DNA of 64,000 nt from CAZMGV01 sp964621525 [NCBI: uncultured bacterium] (GTDB lineage: Bacteria; JAGRBM01). This document shows positions 61,827 to 64,000 of this stretch, piece after piece. Position 1 is the first letter of the stretch. Each line of letters begins with the position of its first letter. The notes beneath the pieces were generated by a model. That model had not been told where the DNA came from and did not search any database. It saw nothing but the letters and a program-made list of their open reading frames with translations. Made by a program: the position numbers and the translations under genes. Location of the stretch: the NCBI GenBank assembly GCA_964621525.1, contig CAZUMS010000007.1, forward strand, positions 62,001 to 126,000, written 5' to 3'.

Positions 61827-62195
61827 TCAGGGGCCCTTCAGCCAAGTTGAACCCGGCTCAAGTTCCCGCCGCCCGACTTTGCCGGTGCCCGCACGGGGAG
61901 TCAATCGGCTGGAGAGCATCGCCACCCTCTGCTCCGTGAAGGCATAGGGGAGATACCGGCGCCCGCCCCTTCCCTCGTTTGAGATCACAATTTGTGATCT
62001 CAAACGATCAAGATCATTACCGGTAAGCTGGAACATGAAATCCTGCGGAAATCGTTGAGGATTTCGCCGGACTGCCTGAATGAGTATCCGGGTTTCGACC
62101 CCGTACAGACGGGCCAGATCGGCGTCCAGGAGTACCCGCTGGCCGCGAATGAAGTGGATTGCCGAGGCGATGGTTTCGGCGGGAAGCGTGCTCAT
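61827..62195 (-). pseudogene. ORF6N-domain gene, apparently shortened
   Basis: The frame starts [11 protein letters not shown] at 62195 and covers the ORF6N DNA-binding domain: [50 protein letters not shown] and [10 protein letters not shown]. In the family the last motif normally reads FTEQGVAMLSSVL and continues for many more residues. Here it reads [13 protein letters not shown] and the sequence then becomes unrelated, ending after 122 residues. That points to a broken or truncated copy, although a short functional form cannot be excluded. ORF6N proteins are found in phages and mobile elements and bind DNA. A 31-bp palindrome lies inside the coding sequence. Confidence 0.6.
61976..62006. 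repeat. Palindrome A: 31-bp palindrome within the ORF6N gene
   Basis: CGTTTGAGATCACAA is followed by one base and then its exact complement (15-base arms). It encodes the [10 protein letters not shown] part of the ORF6N domain. It shares the TTGAGAT core with three elements at 62326-62429. AT-rich compared with its surroundings. Confidence 0.75.
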
Positions 62196-62291
62196 GCGGA
62201 GTGACGGAGCAACTTGAGGGCCAACTACGGCTTTCAATTATCCAAGTATTTTCAACGGGTTACTGCGAAATCCTGACACGCACGCCTTGCA

Positions 62292-62310
62292 GCGTACGGA
62301 ATCCGTACGC
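62292..62310. repeat. Palindrome E: 19-bp palindrome
   Basis: GCGTACGGA and TCCGTACGC surround one base (perfect 9-base arms). It has the same odd-centred form as the TTGAGAT elements but is unrelated in sequence. It lies at the start of the intergenic cluster. Confidence 0.55.
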
Positions 62311-62325
62311 CCTCCGCCTCCGAAC

Positions 62326-62350
62326 TTGAGATCACAATCTGTAATCTCAA
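62326..62350. repeat. Palindrome B of the TTGAGAT family
   Basis: TTGAGATCACA, three bases, then TGTAATCTCAA: 11-base arms with one mismatch. The core is the same as that of palindrome A. Confidence 0.6.
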
Positions 62351-62364
62351 AGCTGCCTTACGCG

Positions 62365-62390
62365 TCTAAGGTCACAATTTTGACCTTAGA
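62365..62390. repeat. Palindrome C of the TTGAGAT family, diverged
   Basis: TCTAAGGTCA and TGACCTTAGA (perfect 10-base arms) flank CAATTT. Compared with palindrome A, the outer arm bases differ, but they differ on both sides so that pairing is kept. Confidence 0.6.
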
Positions 62391-62400
62391 GAAATCCCCG

Positions 62401-62429
62401 TCTTGAGATGCCAAATTGGCATCTCAAGA
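62401..62429. repeat. Palindrome D of the TTGAGAT family
   Basis: TCTTGAGATGCCAA, one base, then its exact complement (14-base perfect arms). Two bases in each arm differ from palindrome A, with matching changes opposite them. The cluster B-D fills the otherwise gene-free stretch 62196-62495 together with palindrome E and a terminator. Confidence 0.65.
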
Positions 62430-62451
62430 TTCACGCCCCGGACAAAAAGGA

Positions 62452-62476
62452 ACCGGCGGCCAAAAGGGCCGCCGGT
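62452..62476 (-). terminator. Intrinsic terminator of the outer-membrane protein pair
   Basis: A perfect 10-base GC-rich stem (ACCGGCGGCC / GGCCGCCGGT) with a five-base loop. On the minus strand it is followed by a T-rich run. It is 20 bases after the stop of the 222-aa barrel gene. Confidence 0.8.
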
Positions 62477-62495
62477 ATACCGCACAAGATGAAAG

Positions 62496-63164
62496 TCAGA
62501 ATGTAAGATTCGTACCGACAAGGAAACTCACCGTATCTACGTTCAGATCCTCTGCGTAAAATAGATTGGTATCTGCACTGAAGTCATTGACCTTGTACGC
62601 AACATCCAAAGCGATACCAACCTGATCACTGATGGCGTACTCCGCACCGCCCGATATGCGGATCGCGACGGCATGATTCGGCTTCAAAGTCAGGGGTGAA
62701 CCCGCCGCATCGTTAAAAGCGTTAATATTTATACCCAGCCCGACCCCGCAGTTTAACAAGATATTTGTGCCATCAACCGGGAAACGGATGCCCGCTGTCG
62801 GCATGAGTGTAATGGTATGCAGATCGCCGATATCCATACGCGAAAAACTCCCAATAGGCAGAACCGCCGCTCTGATTTCCATTGACTGCATTTGATACTC
62901 GATCAGTCCTCCCGCATAAAAAAGACCAGAAATCACTCGATTAACACTGACATTTACGGCGAGACCAGGTTGGTCCTGTATTCCGCCAGAATTGACCTCC
63001 CCTGGAACCATTGAAACTCCGCCTCTGACTCCGAATAACCAGTAGTTCGACCGTTTCGCACTGCCATAAACGATCCCGTCGTCGCCGGTGGTCTCCGCCT
63101 TTGCTGCGAAGGGCACAAAGGCCACTGCCGCCATCATCATCATTCCCAGTGTCGTGCGTTTCAT
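62496..63164 (-). CDS. Outer-membrane beta-barrel protein
   Basis: The 222-residue protein has a signal peptide (MMMMAAVAFVPFAAKA) and a small barrel-like mature part with alternating strands, ending in VSFLVGTNLTF with a terminal Phe. It is similar to the next gene: NYWLFGVRGGVS versus SYWLTGYRLGLS, LGININAFND versus AGINLNGFSED, and GAEYAISDQVGIALDVAYKVN versus GEYEVSRRSAIGLEVAYKLN. An AGGAGG site precedes the ATG. It is less GC-rich than its neighbours. Co-transcribed with the paralogue upstream (36-base gap). Confidence 0.82.
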   Translation of the reverse strand: MKRTTLGMMMMAAVAFVPFAAKAETTGDDGIVYGSAKRSNYWLFGVRGGVSMVPGEVNSGGIQDQPGLAVNVSVNRVISGLFYAGGLIEYQMQSMEIRAAVLPIGSFSRMDIGDLHTITLMPTAGIRFPVDGTNILLNCGVGLGININAFNDAAGSPLTLKPNHAVAIRISGGAEYAISDQVGIALDVAYKVNDFSADTNLFYAEDLNVDTVSFLVGTNLTF

Positions 63165-63200
63165 CTGTCTGTTTTCCTCCTGTCAGATGTGGTTCAGGAC

Positions 63201-63974
63201 CTAAAAGGCCAACCGCCAGCCGGCCATGATCTGGATCTGGCTGGCATCGAAATCGAACTTCGTGCCGGAGATGTCCGCGTCGCCCTTGTTCAGCTTGTAG
63301 GCGACCTCGAGCCCGATGGCCGAGCGGCGGGACACTTCGTATTCACCGCCGAGTCCGGCCCGGAAGGAGAACGTGTGGTCAAGCTTCACGTTCTGGGCCA
63401 GGGACTTGTCCTCGGAAAAGCCGTTCAGGTTGATGCCCGCGCCGGCCGTCCCCGTCACGCGGAACTTGGTTCCGGGCAGCTTGTACCGGACATCCGCGTA
63501 GGGAAGGATCGAGAAGGTGGAACCCGTGCCGACCGAATCGTCGGTCGTGGGATCCGTGACTCCGGCGAAATCGAAATCGAACATCAGGCCGGCGCCAATG
63601 GTGTCGGCGAACACCCGCTCGATCGACAGGTTGCCCGCATAGCCGACGGGTGCATCCGTGGCCGGGAGATAATCGCCCGTCATCACACTGAGACCGAGCC
63701 TGTACCCCGTCAGCCAGTAGCTCTGCTGGCGGCCCCACTCGAAATCGGAGTTCATATAGTCGGTGCCGGAACCGGCGGCGGCCTGCGGAGCCGGTTCCGC
63801 CGGTTTGCCGGGCTCAACGGCTGTCGGCGTTCCGTCTTTGGGGGCTTCGGCCCCGGCGCCTGCGGCCGGAGTTTGAATGTTGTCGGCCGCGTAGGCCGCG
63901 CCCGCCGGCAGACAAGCGGCGGCGATCACCGCCATCAGCACTGAAAATATCCCGGACTGTTTACTAATTGACAC
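63201..63974 (-). CDS. Outer-membrane beta-barrel protein, paralogue
   Basis: The 257-residue protein starts at a GTG with GGGAG upstream, near the right edge of the window. It has a signal peptide (IAAACLPAGAAYA), a Pro/Ala/Glu linker (about 35-70), and a barrel region that ends QIQIMAGWRLAF with the terminal Phe used by the outer-membrane assembly machine. It is a relative of the 222-aa protein that follows. Small barrels of this kind often act as structural or sensing proteins. No specific family is recognised. Confidence 0.82.
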   Translation of the reverse strand: MSISKQSGIFSVLMAVIAAACLPAGAAYAADNIQTPAAGAGAEAPKDGTPTAVEPGKPAEPAPQAAAGSGTDYMNSDFEWGRQQSYWLTGYRLGLSVMTGDYLPATDAPVGYAGNLSIERVFADTIGAGLMFDFDFAGVTDPTTDDSVGTGSTFSILPYADVRYKLPGTKFRVTGTAGAGINLNGFSEDKSLAQNVKLDHTFSFRAGLGGEYEVSRRSAIGLEVAYKLNKGDADISGTKFDFDASQIQIMAGWRLAF

Positions 63975-64000
63975 GTTGTTCTCCCTTTGCGGTTTTTTCC

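Noticed and set aside
61876-61904. TTGACT/CAAAGT as a promoter for the alpha/beta hydrolase
   Set aside because: The -10 matches poorly and the site is inside the ORF6N frame; kept only as a weak possibility.

Overview
The window is high-GC, densely coded DNA from a free-living Gram-negative bacterium. It has many lipoproteins with clear lipoboxes, several outer-membrane beta-barrels, a FecR protein, a Bacillus-type three-subunit succinate dehydrogenase (SdhCAB), a TIGR02147-family regulator and a large PAS/GAF hybrid kinase. This mix suggests a deltaproteobacterium in the broad sense (Myxococcota, Bdellovibrionota or a related candidate phylum). That placement is inference: no rRNA is present. 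I found no tRNA, rRNA, CRISPR array, insertion sequence or prophage. The gene on the left edge runs off the window.

Layout. 1-4135: a TIGR02147-type regulator heads a leftward lipoprotein operon, with a 37-bp palindrome behind its promoter. 4355-6728: a TetR regulator, then purEK. 6836-19025: eight rightward genes, almost all joined by start/stop overlaps. They encode a large helical exported protein, a di-haem peroxidase, an ECF sigma factor, a small alanine-rich protein, a DUF2953-like membrane protein, a GerW/YtfJ-like protein, a second helical exported protein, and a 1523-aa lipoprotein combining Ig-like and helical parts. I recognise no described system of this make-up, and it is the main candidate for new biology here. 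19180-22560: the hybrid kinase. 22622-26322: an S2P-like PDZ protein without protease motifs, RseP, TsaB and NadD. 26329-31763: a 1088-aa membrane/coiled-coil protein and a sugar dehydrogenase-dihaem cytochrome fusion. 31760-40786: a Ycf46-type AAA+ ATPase, an HtrA-like protease, dienelactone hydrolase, acyl-CoA ligase, MaoC hydratase, class II photolyase and a disordered membrane protein.

40937-54812: a beta-propeller lipoprotein; TCA-cycle genes sdhCAB, mdh and icd, with a lipoprotein between sdh and mdh-icd; a ketoacyl-synthase-like/OB-fold fusion, a thiolase and a small outer-membrane protein; a TonB_C-like lipoprotein; and an exported cyclophilin. 54982-63974: FecR protein, TPR/beta-barrel protein, SfsA, aldehyde dehydrogenase, an alpha/beta hydrolase, a shortened ORF6N gene next to a cluster of related palindromes, and two paralogous beta-barrels.

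How it fits together. Acyl-CoA ligase, MaoC hydratase, thiolase, the synthase/OB fusion, aldehyde dehydrogenase and the hydrolases point to acyl-CoA or hydrophobic-substrate metabolism feeding the TCA genes. The lipoproteins, barrels, RseP, HtrA-like protease and ECF operon point to envelope building and stress sensing. Translational coupling through NTGA overlaps is frequent, and in two places it implies a CTG start codon.
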